A stretch of 64,000 nucleotides of DNA from Lachnospiraceae bacterium (lineage in GTDB: Bacteria > Bacillota > Clostridia > Lachnospirales > Lachnospiraceae), in NCBI GenBank assembly GCA_009774245.1, contig VSNM01000007.1:1-64000 (forward strand), written 5' to 3'. Numbering within the stretch: position 1 is the first letter of the stretch; each line of letters opens with the position of its first letter. A program made the translations under genes and the position numbers. Of this stretch, positions 31,600 to 40,429 are shown piece after piece. The notes under the pieces were generated by a model. The model saw nothing but the letters and a program-made list of their open reading frames with translations. It did not search any database and was not told where the DNA came from.

Positions 31600-33324
31600 T
31601 TATTCAACATACCGGATACCATTCCGCTTACAATATTTCTCCGCATAGCTTTTTGGCGTTACCGTCACTGTTACATCCGCATCATTATGAAATATCGTCT
31701 GAGGGGTTGTTCCTTTGTATGTGTTATTTTTGATTTTTTGGATTGACTGCGGCAGCACAACTGATTTTAAGCTTTTGCAATTTTGAAATGCATGCCGTGC
31801 GATTTCCAGAACACCCTCGCAGATGACCACAGTTTCCAGCGCTATGCAGCCTTCAAACGCACATTTTCCGATTGTTGTAACTGTTCCGGGAATTGTCACA
31901 TGCTGCAGGGTTGTACAGTAGATAAACGTTCCATCACCAATCGCAGTGATTTCCTTGGGCAGATTCACGGACTGCAGACTTCTACAGTCCGCAAATGCCC
32001 TCTCGCCAATCGCGGTCACTCTGTCAGGGATAGGGACCTGCTGCAGTGCCCAGCAGCTATTAAAAGCGCACTCGCCGATTGTCTCAATCGTTTCGGGCAG
32101 CGTTATCCGTGTGATAGTCCTGCGCTGCTGTATCTGTTCCATTTTCAGGCGTGACGCCCCCGGCGAAAACGCCCAGTCGCCGATCGCTGTCACAATGCTG
32201 CCGCCGATTTTTTCAGGAACATCTATTTCTGTGTTTGTACCCTTGTAGCGCGTGATGATAATTGTGCCGTCCTCGCGCTTTTCATACCCCCATATCTTCT
32301 TGAGCTCCACGACTGAATTGGGGTTTGCATTCAGCTCGCGCATCATTTTCTTCTCTGCCTTTTCACGCTCTGCGGCAAAGTCGGCCGTGCGGTTCTTGTA
32401 TTCCAGCAGCCATGCGGCGCACTCCGTCTGGCCTTGATCAGCGGCGTACTGTATCATCTGGTCGCGTTTGCGCGGCATATCCAGCCAACCGTTTTCTGCA
32501 CAGATAACAAGACACGGTACGTTACCGCGGTCAATTGCGCCTTCCATCAACTGCTTTTTGTTCATTTTCTTCTGGTTAAAATGTTCGAGTATAAACTGGA
32601 AAAATTCAGGCTCGTACAGCCGGTACTGCTCATGAAAATCATTGCAGTTTCCCCAGTAGATCGCTTCCGTGTAATGCAGCTTTTTTCCTTCGGTTTCCCT
32701 TGCAATACTGCTCACGGCCTCAATGTATTCCTTGTCTCCGAGGTGCTCCAACATATTGCTAAACTCCATCCACTCCCAGCTTCGCCCGTCTGACGTGATG
32801 CCTGTAATCCGTTTCTCAGAGAATGTCACGCCGGATTCTTTTAAAAAAGTTACAATCTGTTTGCTGCCGCTCATAATCGCATAGAACAATAATTCACCTT
32901 CGTCCAGAACGACCGCCTCGCGGTGTTTGTACAGGTATTTTACAATCTCCATGCGCTGTTCCATGGGTAGAATGGGATAATTCGTTTTCCGGCCCATGAC
33001 GTTGGCCTGAAAGCAGACATCGCCTCTGTTCATGAAAAAGGCCGCGCCGAGTGCGCTGTTCATCTCCAAAAGGGAAAGCCGATAGTTTATATTGTAATAA
33101 CTGCCGCCCTCGGGACGCTCGTAGGTAAAGTCCGCGCCGCCCTCCACAAGCGCCTTGACATATGTAAGTCCCCGGAACCGGCAGGCCAGTCCCAGCGCCC
33201 GTGAGGAATTTTCCACATGTCCGAGCTGCTCATACAGCGCCGAGAGCTCTTCCGGCGATCTGTTGAGTACGGCATTCTCCAAAACCAACCTTTTATCCCT
33301 CTGTGAAGTATTTGTGTAGTCCAT
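31600..33324 (-). CDS. Ankyrin plus BspA-type leucine-rich-repeat protein
   Basis: A 574-residue protein. Residues of about 1-330 contain ankyrin-like helices (RFRGLTYVKALVEGGADF, AAWLLEYKNRTADF). Residues of about 345-560 contain LRR_5 repeats of about 23 residues (IGDWAFSPGASRLK, IGECAFNSCWALQQVPIPDRVTAIGERAFADCRSLQSV). No signal peptide, so probably cytoplasmic and protein-binding. It shares the LRR_5 type with the protein at 900-1994. Nothing in the neighbourhood identifies a partner. Confidence 0.8.
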   Translation of the reverse strand: MDYTNTSQRDKRLVLENAVLNRSPEELSALYEQLGHVENSSRALGLACRFRGLTYVKALVEGGADFTYERPEGGSYYNINYRLSLLEMNSALGAAFFMNRGDVCFQANVMGRKTNYPILPMEQRMEIVKYLYKHREAVVLDEGELLFYAIMSGSKQIVTFLKESGVTFSEKRITGITSDGRSWEWMEFSNMLEHLGDKEYIEAVSSIARETEGKKLHYTEAIYWGNCNDFHEQYRLYEPEFFQFILEHFNQKKMNKKQLMEGAIDRGNVPCLVICAENGWLDMPRKRDQMIQYAADQGQTECAAWLLEYKNRTADFAAEREKAEKKMMRELNANPNSVVELKKIWGYEKREDGTIIITRYKGTNTEIDVPEKIGGSIVTAIGDWAFSPGASRLKMEQIQQRRTITRITLPETIETIGECAFNSCWALQQVPIPDRVTAIGERAFADCRSLQSVNLPKEITAIGDGTFIYCTTLQHVTIPGTVTTIGKCAFEGCIALETVVICEGVLEIARHAFQNCKSLKSVVLPQSIQKIKNNTYKGTTPQTIFHNDADVTVTVTPKSYAEKYCKRNGIRYVE

Positions 33325-33479
33325 AATTTCCTCTTTTCCTACAGCTCCTTAAATGGTTCCTCAAAAGGATTTTCCTGATTCCATCTGTTTTCGGAATCTG
33401 TAATTTACTTTCTATTGATGCATTAAACATAGTCATTATAGCACTTTTACTGCTATTATTGAAGCCTTTTTTTAGCATG

Positions 33480-33522
33480 AACATGATTTGAACATGATTT
33501 GAACATGATTTGAAAATGATTC
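33480..33522. repeat. Short tandem repeat, 11-bp unit
   Basis: AACATGATTTG is repeated three times and followed by a fourth, altered copy (AAAATGATTCA), in the region upstream of the minus-strand ankyrin/LRR gene. Confidence 0.8.
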
Positions 33523-33611
33523 AGTAATCCTTTTTTATGCACACGGGCGCATAAGGAAATTAGTTGCTTACGCAACATGCGCCCGGCGCGGCGAGTAGTG
33601 GAGAAGGGCAT

Positions 33612-33744
33612 GTTACTGTTCACTGCGTCCCAGTAACATGTAAAAATCCATGCATAATTTGCTTTGCAAATGGATTTTTACTTGATACATATACGTTTTC
33701 GTACGGACTTAGCAGTAAATGCTAAGTCCTGTGTGAACAGTAAC
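33612..33744. repeat. Structured intergenic repeat, subfamily B, copy 1
   Basis: Terminal repeats GTTACTGTTCAC / GTGAACAGTAAC, hairpin arms AAAAATCCAT / ATGGATTTTT, linker TACGTTTTCGTACGG and hairpin arms GGACTTAGCA / TGCTAAGTCC. It is preceded by GCCCGGCGCGGCGAGTAGTGGAGAAGG, a sequence that recurs almost unchanged at 56437-56463. Confidence 0.88.
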
Positions 33745-33904
33745 AAGGGCATTTCTTATATTTATTGTGTCACAGAAGTTTGGGGGATTGACAAAGAACG
33801 CAAAGAATATTATATTGGTTTGTGAAATGGGTTTCGATGACATGACCACAATGTGAAAATTTTAAAATGCGATTTTACACAGAAAAAGAAAAGAGGAAAC
33901 GACA

Positions 33905-35209
33905 ATGAAGTATCGAATGAAAAAGGCTCCCATGGGCTGGAACAGTTACGACTATTATGACACGACTGTCACCGAGGAACAGGTGAAGGCCAATGCAGAC
34001 TATATGGCCGCGCACATGAAAGACGCGGGCTGGGAATACATTGTAGTGGATATTGAATGGTACGCGAAGGATGCAGGTACGATGCGGGACAAGTACCAGT
34101 ATATCCCGTTTGGGGACGAGGAGATTGACGAGTACGGAAGACTGCTTCCGGCAGTGAACAGATTTCCCTCCGCTGCAGGCGGAAAAGGGTTTGCCCCATT
34201 GGCGGAGTATGTACATAATCTAGGGCTCAAATTCGGAATCCATATCATGCGTGGAATCCCGAGGGTTGCGGCTCATCAGCATATGCCGATTTTAGGTACC
34301 AATGTCACTGCAAATGAGATCGCAGATCCGTCCTCGATTTGCGGGTGGAATCCTGATATGTACGGAGTGCGCAGGGACGTGAAGGGCGCGCAGGAGTACT
34401 ATGATTCGATTATCAGTCTGTATGCCGAGTGGGGGGTTGACTACATCAAATGTGACGATATCTGCAATACCAACGTATATCCGCACAATCCTTATTCGGC
34501 AGCGCATGAGGTGGAAATGCTGCAGCACGCGATTCAGAAATCCGGCAGGGATATCGTGCTGTCGCTCTCCCCGGGGCCGGCGCTGATCGAGAAGGCGTGG
34601 CACTATGAGAAATATGCAAATATGTGGCGCATTACCGATGACTTCTGGGACAACTGGAATTTGCTGCGCAATATGTTCGACCGCTGTGAGCTGTGGCAGA
34701 ACCATGTTGCGGAGGGCTCCTATCCAGACTGCGACATGCTTCCTCTCGGAAAACTTGGAAAAGGTTTTGGCAAACCGGAGTGGAATACGAACTTCACAAA
34801 GGACGAGCAGATCACGATGATGACGCTGTGGTGCGTATTCGGTTCCCCGCTCATGATCGGTGCGGAGCTGACAAAGCTCGACGAGTGGACGCTGGATCTG
34901 CTGACCAGAAAGGATATTCTGAGATTAGTCTCCAACGCATATGTCGGAAAACAGTTTGAAAAAAATGCAGATTACGCAATATGGAGCTGTATGAACCACG
35001 CGACAGGGGAAAAGTTTATGGCGTTCTTTAATTTCAGGGACACAGAGCTGGAAATCAGGTGCGACTTGAAAGCGGTGGAGCAATTTGCAGATGTGAAAGT
35101 GGATGCAGACAGCGCAAAGGAACTCTGGAGCAGGCAGAAAACGGCTATACGCGAAAGTGTACTTACAGATATTGTACCACCGCATGGGGCGAAGCTGTTT
35201 GAATTATAG
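33905..35209 (+). CDS. Alpha-galactosidase, GH27 family
   Basis: A 434-residue glycoside hydrolase. The N-terminal PMGWNSYD and GWEYIVVDIEWY are GH27 barrel motifs. The catalytic nucleophile is in Y-I-K-C-D184 and the acid/base is probably Asp245 in WRITDDFWDNW. A beta-sandwich follows from about residue 345. It removes terminal alpha-galactose from oligo- or polysaccharides such as melibiose or galactomannan side chains. No signal peptide, so it acts on imported sugars. No transporter is next to it. The RBS is AGAGGAAAC. Confidence 0.9.
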   Translation: MKYRMKKAPMGWNSYDYYDTTVTEEQVKANADYMAAHMKDAGWEYIVVDIEWYAKDAGTMRDKYQYIPFGDEEIDEYGRLLPAVNRFPSAAGGKGFAPLAEYVHNLGLKFGIHIMRGIPRVAAHQHMPILGTNVTANEIADPSSICGWNPDMYGVRRDVKGAQEYYDSIISLYAEWGVDYIKCDDICNTNVYPHNPYSAAHEVEMLQHAIQKSGRDIVLSLSPGPALIEKAWHYEKYANMWRITDDFWDNWNLLRNMFDRCELWQNHVAEGSYPDCDMLPLGKLGKGFGKPEWNTNFTKDEQITMMTLWCVFGSPLMIGAELTKLDEWTLDLLTRKDILRLVSNAYVGKQFEKNADYAIWSCMNHATGEKFMAFFNFRDTELEIRCDLKAVEQFADVKVDADSAKELWSRQKTAIRESVLTDIVPPHGAKLFEL

Positions 35210-35232
35210 TCAAAAGATGAGGAGTATGGAAA

Positions 35233-35481
35233 ATGATCAGTAGAAATATTATCTTGAGAAGTCAGAAAGAAGTTATGGAATTTGTGGATATTGTTGCGCA
35301 GTATCCGTATACAGTGGAGGTTTCTCTGGGCAGTGAGACTATGGACGCCAAGTCTGTCCTTGGAATGCTGGCGCTCGGATTTAACCGCGTCATGAATATG
35401 GATATCCATGCGGAAGAAGCACAGGATTTGCTGGAGGCTGTCAGCAGATTCCTCTGCACACAGTTTGGGCAGGCGGTTTAG
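35233..35481 (+). CDS. HPr-like protein without the phospho-histidine
   Basis: An 82-residue protein with the HPr fold pattern: VEVSLGSETMDAKSVLGMLALGF matches the regulatory-serine region (AKSxLGxLAL). However, the segment where HPr has the active His (HARPA) reads SQKEVMEFVD. It therefore cannot be a normal PTS phosphocarrier; a Crh-like or purely regulatory role is possible. It starts 24 bases after the alpha-galactosidase stop and may be co-transcribed with it. The RBS is GATGAGGAG. Confidence 0.75.
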   Translation: MISRNIILRSQKEVMEFVDIVAQYPYTVEVSLGSETMDAKSVLGMLALGFNRVMNMDIHAEEAQDLLEAVSRFLCTQFGQAV

Positions 35482-35498
35482 GCAGAACGGTTTTTGGC

Positions 35499-35993
35499 AT
35501 GATCGTTTCATTTGATTTGGATGATACGCTGTATGTATCTGCAGAGAAGTTTCGGACAGAGTCTAAGTTGCGCTTTCCGTGGAACAAAATATATAAAGAA
35601 CGACTGCGTCTTGGAACAATAGAGCTGTTTGAAAGACTGCATTCGGAAGGGATAGAAACGTGGATTTACACAACCTCTTTCCGGTCTGAAAGGTACATTC
35701 GACATTTATTTCAACACTATGGCATCAAGGTTTCGCAGGTCATAAACGGGTACAGGCATATGAAAGAGGTCCAGGGAAGCAGGACAGAACCAATGCCTTC
35801 TAAATATCCTGCAAAATACAGAATAGATTTACATATAGATGATGATGTAAGCGTACTGGCGAATGGGAAAACGTATGGATTTAAAGTCTTTTTAATAGGA
35901 CCGCCTGATGATGACTGGGTTGAGAAGATAATGAATGAAGTAATCCGCATCAGGAATCTATCCGGGAATTCTACAATTTCAGGGCGGCGATGA
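35499..35993 (+). CDS. HAD-superfamily hydrolase-like protein
   Basis: A 164-residue protein with the HAD motif I DLDDTLY, a motif II-like Thr/Ser (IYTTSF), and the acidic LHIDDDVSVLANG end motif. The basic lid region is reduced, consistent with a small-cap phosphatase. The substrate is unknown. It starts 17 bases after the HPr-like gene, probably in the same transcript. No classical RBS is visible, so translation may be coupled. Confidence 0.75.
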   Translation: MIVSFDLDDTLYVSAEKFRTESKLRFPWNKIYKERLRLGTIELFERLHSEGIETWIYTTSFRSERYIRHLFQHYGIKVSQVINGYRHMKEVQGSRTEPMPSKYPAKYRIDLHIDDDVSVLANGKTYGFKVFLIGPPDDDWVEKIMNEVIRIRNLSGNSTISGRR

Positions 35994-36055
35994 TCTCTTC
36001 GCCGTCCATTTCACCTGTTTCACGAAATCCGAAAGATTTAGAGGAGGACTGTCAG

Positions 36056-36463
36056 ATGAACGACAAGCAGCTGCTTGTGCAGAAGTATGGATTAAAACAT
36101 GAGAACAATGCGTGGTACTCTGAAAAAGAAAACGCACACAAGCACTTAATTTTCAAGGACGCCTACTTTGAACGGACAGATGTTATCGGACTCTTATTCC
36201 GCATCAACAAACTGTGCATAGCAAAGGTGAACTATTTCCGCAGGAATATCGGGCAGTATGAGCCGTTGAGATATGATTACAGGAAGGGCTTTGTCGTTGT
36301 ACCGCTGTGGGACGCTGACTTCCTGCGGCACCGCAGTTCGGGGTTGATTCTTGATTTCCGCTATCTCCAGACGATTACAGTTTACGATGACTTTGTGGCG
36401 CTGTGCAGCGAACTGGAAGCTTATGAGGCAGCGGAGAAGCAGGAAGGGGAAAAGCATCCCTGA
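36056..36463 (+). CDS. Hypothetical protein
   Basis: A 135-residue protein, MNDKQLLVQKYGLKHENNAW, with an aromatic middle (KVNYFRRNIGQYEPLRYDYRKGF) and an acidic end. No recognised domain, signal peptide or membrane segment. ATG 36056 follows GAGGAGGACTG. It follows the HAD gene closely on the same strand. The function is unknown. Confidence 0.65.
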   Translation: MNDKQLLVQKYGLKHENNAWYSEKENAHKHLIFKDAYFERTDVIGLLFRINKLCIAKVNYFRRNIGQYEPLRYDYRKGFVVVPLWDADFLRHRSSGLILDFRYLQTITVYDDFVALCSELEAYEAAEKQEGEKHP

Positions 36464-36611
36464 TAAAATATTCGATGAAAAAATACAGATTGTGCAATAA
36501 AAAGCGCAATGTATTCCCAAATGCATACAGCTCGGAAAAATTCTGCTAGACTTTAAAATGAAATATTTTAGATAAAATTATTTTAGAGAAGGCATACGAG
36601 AGGTATGAGAG

Positions 36612-37745
36612 ATGAATACAATTTTTTCACAAAAAGAGGTAAACACGGGAAGGCAGCGGGAATTTGATTATCTGAAAGGCATTTTTATGGTGTTTATATA
36701 CCTGATTCATGCGTTTCAGGCGACACTGTCCCCGGAAGATGCCATTACCCAGTGGGTTTACATGTTTGCGACCATGTCTGGGGCGGCTATTTTTATCTTT
36801 GTCATGGGAATTGGCACCGTTTACAGCAGGAATACGGCACCGGTGGCGTTTGCAAAGAGCGGCATTCGCATGGTCATCTACCAGTATCTGGATAACATTG
36901 CTTATGTGGTGGCACTGCTGATTCCTTACCCATTTGTTTCTGGGAAACTGTCAGAAACGGGAACGGGAAATTTACATTATCTGGTAGTGGTGTATCTTCA
37001 ATATATCAATATCTTCTTTATCACCGGAATCATTTATCTGGTAGTGGCACTGTTGAAAAAACTGAATGTAAAGTTTTGGGGGTATGTACTCATCGGTGCG
37101 GTGGTGAGCATCGCTGCGCCATTGTTGTTTGACACGCCTGTAAATGTACCTGTAGTCGGGTATCTCATGAAGCTTTTGATCGGGGACGCGGAGTTTGTTT
37201 CTTTTACGCCCCTTTACTTTCTGTCCTACGCGCTGTTTGGGGTCGCTTTTGGAAAAATCCTGCGGCATGTTCAGGATAAGGCAGGATTTTACAGGATACT
37301 GGCGATTTTCAGCAGCGTGATTGTCGTTGCTTGGTGGGTATTTGTATTTGTGAAATATGGTTCTAACCTGACTGAAATGATGGCAGTCCTGAGTATTGCG
37401 TACACGCAGCCCGATTTCTGGCATGTGGTGGCAAGTCTGGCGCACATCCTCCTGTTTGCCGCGATTCTTTTCTATATCGAAGAGCGAGGCAGAAAGGACG
37501 GTAGTTCGAGTGAGCCCCCAAATCCTGTTGCCAGGCAGATTTTGTATTACAACAGGCATATATCAAAATATTACGCCCTGCATGTGACAGTATATTTTGC
37601 GGCGTTTGGATTTCATGGTTATGAGAGTTTTGAGGGCTATCAGTGCTGGCTGCTTGCGCTGCTCTCCATGCTGATTACGGAGTGTATGGTGCGGGGGTAC
37701 AATTATCTGTATGATCAGAAGGCAAGGAAGGCGAAATCAGCTTAA
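36612..37745 (+). CDS. Membrane acyltransferase-like protein
   Basis: A 377-residue protein with about ten membrane helices. The N-terminal motif REFDYLKGIFMVFIYLIHAFQ resembles acyltransferase-3/DUF1624-type proteins, with a conserved acidic residue followed by an intramembrane His. These transfer acyl groups to envelope polysaccharides or related targets. The substrate is unknown. It has its own AT-rich upstream region, and the RBS region is GAGAGGTATGAG. The downstream palindrome at 37840-37860 may end its transcript. Confidence 0.75.
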   Translation: MNTIFSQKEVNTGRQREFDYLKGIFMVFIYLIHAFQATLSPEDAITQWVYMFATMSGAAIFIFVMGIGTVYSRNTAPVAFAKSGIRMVIYQYLDNIAYVVALLIPYPFVSGKLSETGTGNLHYLVVVYLQYINIFFITGIIYLVVALLKKLNVKFWGYVLIGAVVSIAAPLLFDTPVNVPVVGYLMKLLIGDAEFVSFTPLYFLSYALFGVAFGKILRHVQDKAGFYRILAIFSSVIVVAWWVFVFVKYGSNLTEMMAVLSIAYTQPDFWHVVASLAHILLFAAILFYIEERGRKDGSSSEPPNPVARQILYYNRHISKYYALHVTVYFAAFGFHGYESFEGYQCWLLALLSMLITECMVRGYNYLYDQKARKAKSA

Positions 37746-37839
37746 ATGTCTATGAATGAAAGTACGCTTATCAATTTTCAGATTGTAATGGTTTTTGTGC
37801 GTTCGGACATTAAAAACGAAGAGAGATTCTGATAATTCT

Positions 37840-37860
37840 GGCGCGTATTGTATACGCGCC
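37840..37860. other. Perfect palindrome, possible operator or hairpin
   Basis: GGCGCGTAT-TGT-ATACGCGCC, 9-bp arms. No T-run follows, so it is not a standard terminator. It lies about 45 bases before the next gene and could be a protein-binding site. Confidence 0.5.
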
Positions 37861-37904
37861 ACGGCTTATAACTTGCCTGGAAAGTTGTTGTGATTGGAGG
37901 TTTT

Positions 37905-38258
37905 ATGTCGAAGGTTGATGTTTCGTTTTCAGTAAGTTGGGACACTGTGAAGGGTGTACTCCTTAATGACGGAGTACAAGTGTCTTCGTGCGAGGTGTTC
38001 TGTGGCGGCAGTTATATGTCGATCATAAGGTGGAATACTGTGAAGGACTGTCAGAGGATGGGCTTCGGTTCGGACTTGCTTAGGTGCACCCTGAGGCATT
38101 GCGTGAACTTGTATGGGAAGCCGGAGAGGATGTACTATGAGTGGGACAAGGTGAATCAGTATGTGATGGATTGGCTTGTCAGGGTATTTGGCGCAGAGCA
38201 TGAATCATATGAGATTTACACTCTGGATGTTGATAAGGTTTTGGAATTTGTGTGTTGA
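37905..38258 (+). CDS. Small GNAT-like or unknown protein
   Basis: A 117-residue protein starting MSKVDVSFSVSWDTVKG. The segment CQRMGFGSDLLRCTLRHCVN followed by YYEWDKVNQYVMDWLVRVFGA resembles the acetyl-CoA-binding and C-terminal parts of a GNAT fold (G-x-G-S-x-L and W). The N-terminal part is short, so the assignment is tentative. ATG 37905 follows TTGGAGGTTTT. Confidence 0.5.
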   Translation: MSKVDVSFSVSWDTVKGVLLNDGVQVSSCEVFCGGSYMSIIRWNTVKDCQRMGFGSDLLRCTLRHCVNLYGKPERMYYEWDKVNQYVMDWLVRVFGAEHESYEIYTLDVDKVLEFVC

Positions 38259-38536
38259 AGGATAAAAGATTTAGCCAATAATTGATCTACAGGAACTGAA
38301 GTCTTTGGGACTGTAGGATCCTGAAATATGGCGGTGTCCGGAGGGTGGATTGTATATCGTCTTAAATTTTTCATGGAAAATACCTCGTGGATAGTATATG
38401 GAGCCGGAAAATGATTATGTATGAAAACTGATGTTTTGCATATCCTGTTTACAAAAGTCCATGCAAAAATTTTCCTGTTGCAAATCCGTAAATTGTGTGT
38501 GATATTTGGAATCAATAAATTGAGAGGAACAATCGT

Positions 38537-38596
38537 ATGGATTTATATATCATGAACAGTTTCAGACGCAGAGAGGAGAGACGGAAGCTCTTGTAA
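38537..38596 (+). CDS. Arg-rich leader peptide
   Basis: A 19-residue frame, MDLYIMNSFRRREERRKLL and stop, preceded by GAGAGGAAC. Five of its residues are Arg in a short block. It is followed by alternative pairing sequences and a terminator, and then by an arginyl-tRNA synthetase remnant. This is the layout of an amino-acid-sensing attenuator: arginine shortage would stall the ribosome on the Arg codons. Confidence 0.65.
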   Translation: MDLYIMNSFRRREERRKLL

Positions 38597-38636
38597 TCAT
38601 TGTCTCCGCATGGTTGCAAGAGAGGTACGTCTTGTT

Positions 38637-38721
38637 TCTGTGCGGTTGCTGTTTATGGATGGAATTAATACAGAACCGTAATAGATTTGGCATATGCTGA
38701 TATCTGTGCGGTTCTTTTTTT
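38637..38721 (+). promoter_or_regulatory. Attenuator (antiterminator/terminator) upstream of argS remnant
   Basis: CAGAACCG (38671-38678) can pair with the upstream TCTGTGCGGTT (38637-38647) or with its exact second copy TCTGTGCGGTT (38703-38713). The second pairing is followed directly by a T-run and forms a terminator. The duplicated pairing partner is the hallmark of a switch. The region is about 140 nt upstream of the argS-derived frame. Confidence 0.7.
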
Positions 38722-38862
38722 GTATTCAAGGGCTGCAAATAGTTCTTTAGAAGCTGTAAAGAAATAACATTGCAACATTATAAGATTATTTACGGCATCT
38801 TAGTTACGAGGGTAAAATTGTTCACTCAATTAAAAAAATATGTATAGAAAGGAAAAATTATC

Positions 38863-39162
38863 ATGAAAGAAAAAATCAGCCAGTTTTTGTCAGAAATTGT
38901 GGAGGAAGTATCAGCGGAAGAATTTCTGTCCATAATGGAGATTCCGCCGGAGGAGGCGATGGGAGACCTGTCGCTGCCCTGCTTTGTGGCGCAGTATGTC
39001 ATGACACTGGCAGTTGCGTTCAATAAATTTTATCATGACTGTGCGATTTTAAAAGCGGAGGAGACAGTGAAACAGGCGCGCCTGGCATTGACGGAACTGA
39101 CGCAGCAGGTGCTGTGCGATGGCTGTGGACTGTTGGGTGTTGAGTGCCCCGAGGAGATGTGA
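38863..39162 (+). pseudogene. argS: Arginyl-tRNA synthetase gene deleted to its two ends
   Basis: A 99-codon open frame. Residues 1-48 (MKEKISQFLSEIVEEVS, MEIPPEEAMGDLSLPCFVAQ) match the ArgRS N-terminal domain. Residues 52-99 (AFNKFYHDCAILKAEETVKQ, then ARLALTELTQQVLCDGCGLLGVECPEEM) match the end of its DALR anticodon-binding domain. The catalytic core (HIGH and KMSKS regions, about 450 residues) is missing, but the frame is kept. It cannot charge tRNA. It is called a pseudogene, although a stable small protein could be made. The RBS is GAAAGGAAA. Confidence 0.8.
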
Positions 39163-39168
39163 CAAAAC

Positions 39169-39319
39169 GTTACTGTTCACTCCGTTCCAGTAACAGGCAA
39201 AAATCCATGCAAAAATTGCAATACGAACTTCGTTCGTGGCGCAAATGGATTTTTGCTTGCAACCACTACGTTTTCGTACGGACTTAGCAGTAAATGCTAA
39301 GTCCTGTGTGAACAGTAAC
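39169..39319. repeat. Structured intergenic repeat, subfamily B, copy 2
   Basis: Same ends and stems as the copy at 33612, with the central hairpin loop extended by an extra inverted segment (ACGAACTTCGTTCGT). It lies directly after the argS remnant and just before the promoter of the next gene. Confidence 0.88.
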
Positions 39320-39358
39320 GACAAAACAAATATTCCGAAAATATTTTCGATAATTCTC

Positions 39359-39387
39359 TTGACACATGTACAAGTGCATAGTATACT
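39359..39387 (+). promoter_or_regulatory. SigmaA-type promoter
   Basis: TTGACA (39359-39364), a 17-bp spacer and TATACT (39382-39387). It drives the gene at 39454. Confidence 0.75.
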
Positions 39388-39453
39388 AATTTTACATCGA
39401 ACAGACGAACGATTGCATAAATAACCTGAAATTGGTATACTAAAGGAAACAGC

Positions 39454-40416
39454 ATGACGAGAATAAGAAAAACAGTGAACCGGTTCTTTAGGAGAATCAG
39501 TATCCGTAAAAAGTATAAAGATGCCCTGTTTAGAAGATGCTTTGATAACAAGAAAGATCTGCTTGAACTCTATAATGCCCTGAATGGCACTGTCTATGAT
39601 GACACAGACAAACTTCAGATTACAACACTTGATGACTGCATTTATTTGACATATAAGAATGATCTTTCATTTATTATATCGGCGACATTAAATCTCTATG
39701 AGCATCAGTCGACGTATAATCCGAACATGCCGATTCGTGGGCTGATTTACTTTGCGAGGATTTATGAGGCGTATATAAAGGAACATCAACTGAGTGTTTA
39801 TGGCAAAACACTTGTAAAACTTCCAGAACCCAGATACATTATCTTTTATAACGGAAAAGATGATGAACCTGATATGCAGGAACTCAGACTTTCGGATGCG
39901 TTTGAGAAAACGGAGAACACATCTGCAAATACCGTGGCTCTGGAATGCGTGGCTGTCATGTTGAATATCAATTATGGACACAATATGGAGCTGATGCAGA
40001 AATGCAGGCGGCTTCATGATTATGCATACTTTGTAAACGAAGTGAATCAAAATCTGGATAAGGGATACTCTTATGAGAAATCAATCAATTCTGCCATGGA
40101 GCACTGTGTAAAAAATAATATTCTAAAAGATATATTAAATAAACAGAGAAGTGAGGTGTTTAATTTGCTGTTAAATGAATTTGATGTAAAAAGCTATGAG
40201 CGCTGGATCAGGGCTGAGAGTAAGGCAGAGGGCAAGTCAGAGGATATTATTGAACTGCTTGAAGATGTCGGTGAGGTGTCAGATTCACTCAGGAGTCATA
40301 TTATGGGGCAGACTGACCTTGCAACGCTCAATAGATGGCTCAAGCTTGCGGCAAGGGCACAATCCATAGAAGCGTTTGAAAGGGCAGCCGGTCTGGTAAA
40401 CGCAGGCGTATTTTAA
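39454..40416 (+). CDS. Rpn-like PD-(D/E)XK family protein
   Basis: A 320-residue protein. Its order matches Rpn-type recombination-promoting nuclease/transposase-like proteins common in Clostridia: an N-terminal KKYKDALFRRCFDNKKDLLELYNALNG, a PEPRYIIFYNGKDDEPDMQELRLSDAF core, and a C-terminal helical region (WIRAESKAEGKSEDIIELLEDVGEVSDSL). The usual catalytic acidic residues are not obvious in the N-terminal part, so nuclease activity is uncertain. A good promoter lies at 39359. Confidence 0.75.
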   Translation: MTRIRKTVNRFFRRISIRKKYKDALFRRCFDNKKDLLELYNALNGTVYDDTDKLQITTLDDCIYLTYKNDLSFIISATLNLYEHQSTYNPNMPIRGLIYFARIYEAYIKEHQLSVYGKTLVKLPEPRYIIFYNGKDDEPDMQELRLSDAFEKTENTSANTVALECVAVMLNINYGHNMELMQKCRRLHDYAYFVNEVNQNLDKGYSYEKSINSAMEHCVKNNILKDILNKQRSEVFNLLLNEFDVKSYERWIRAESKAEGKSEDIIELLEDVGEVSDSLRSHIMGQTDLATLNRWLKLAARAQSIEAFERAAGLVNAGVF

Positions 40417-40429
40417 ATGCAGCAGTTCC

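Noticed and set aside
35233..35481. Functional PTS phosphocarrier HPr
   Set aside because: The active-site histidine segment is absent.
38597..38862. T-box riboswitch upstream of the argS remnant
   Set aside because: The AGGTACGTC stretch near 38623 does not fit the conserved T-box sequence AGGGTGGNACCGCG, and an Arg-rich leader peptide with duplicated pairing sequence explains the region better.
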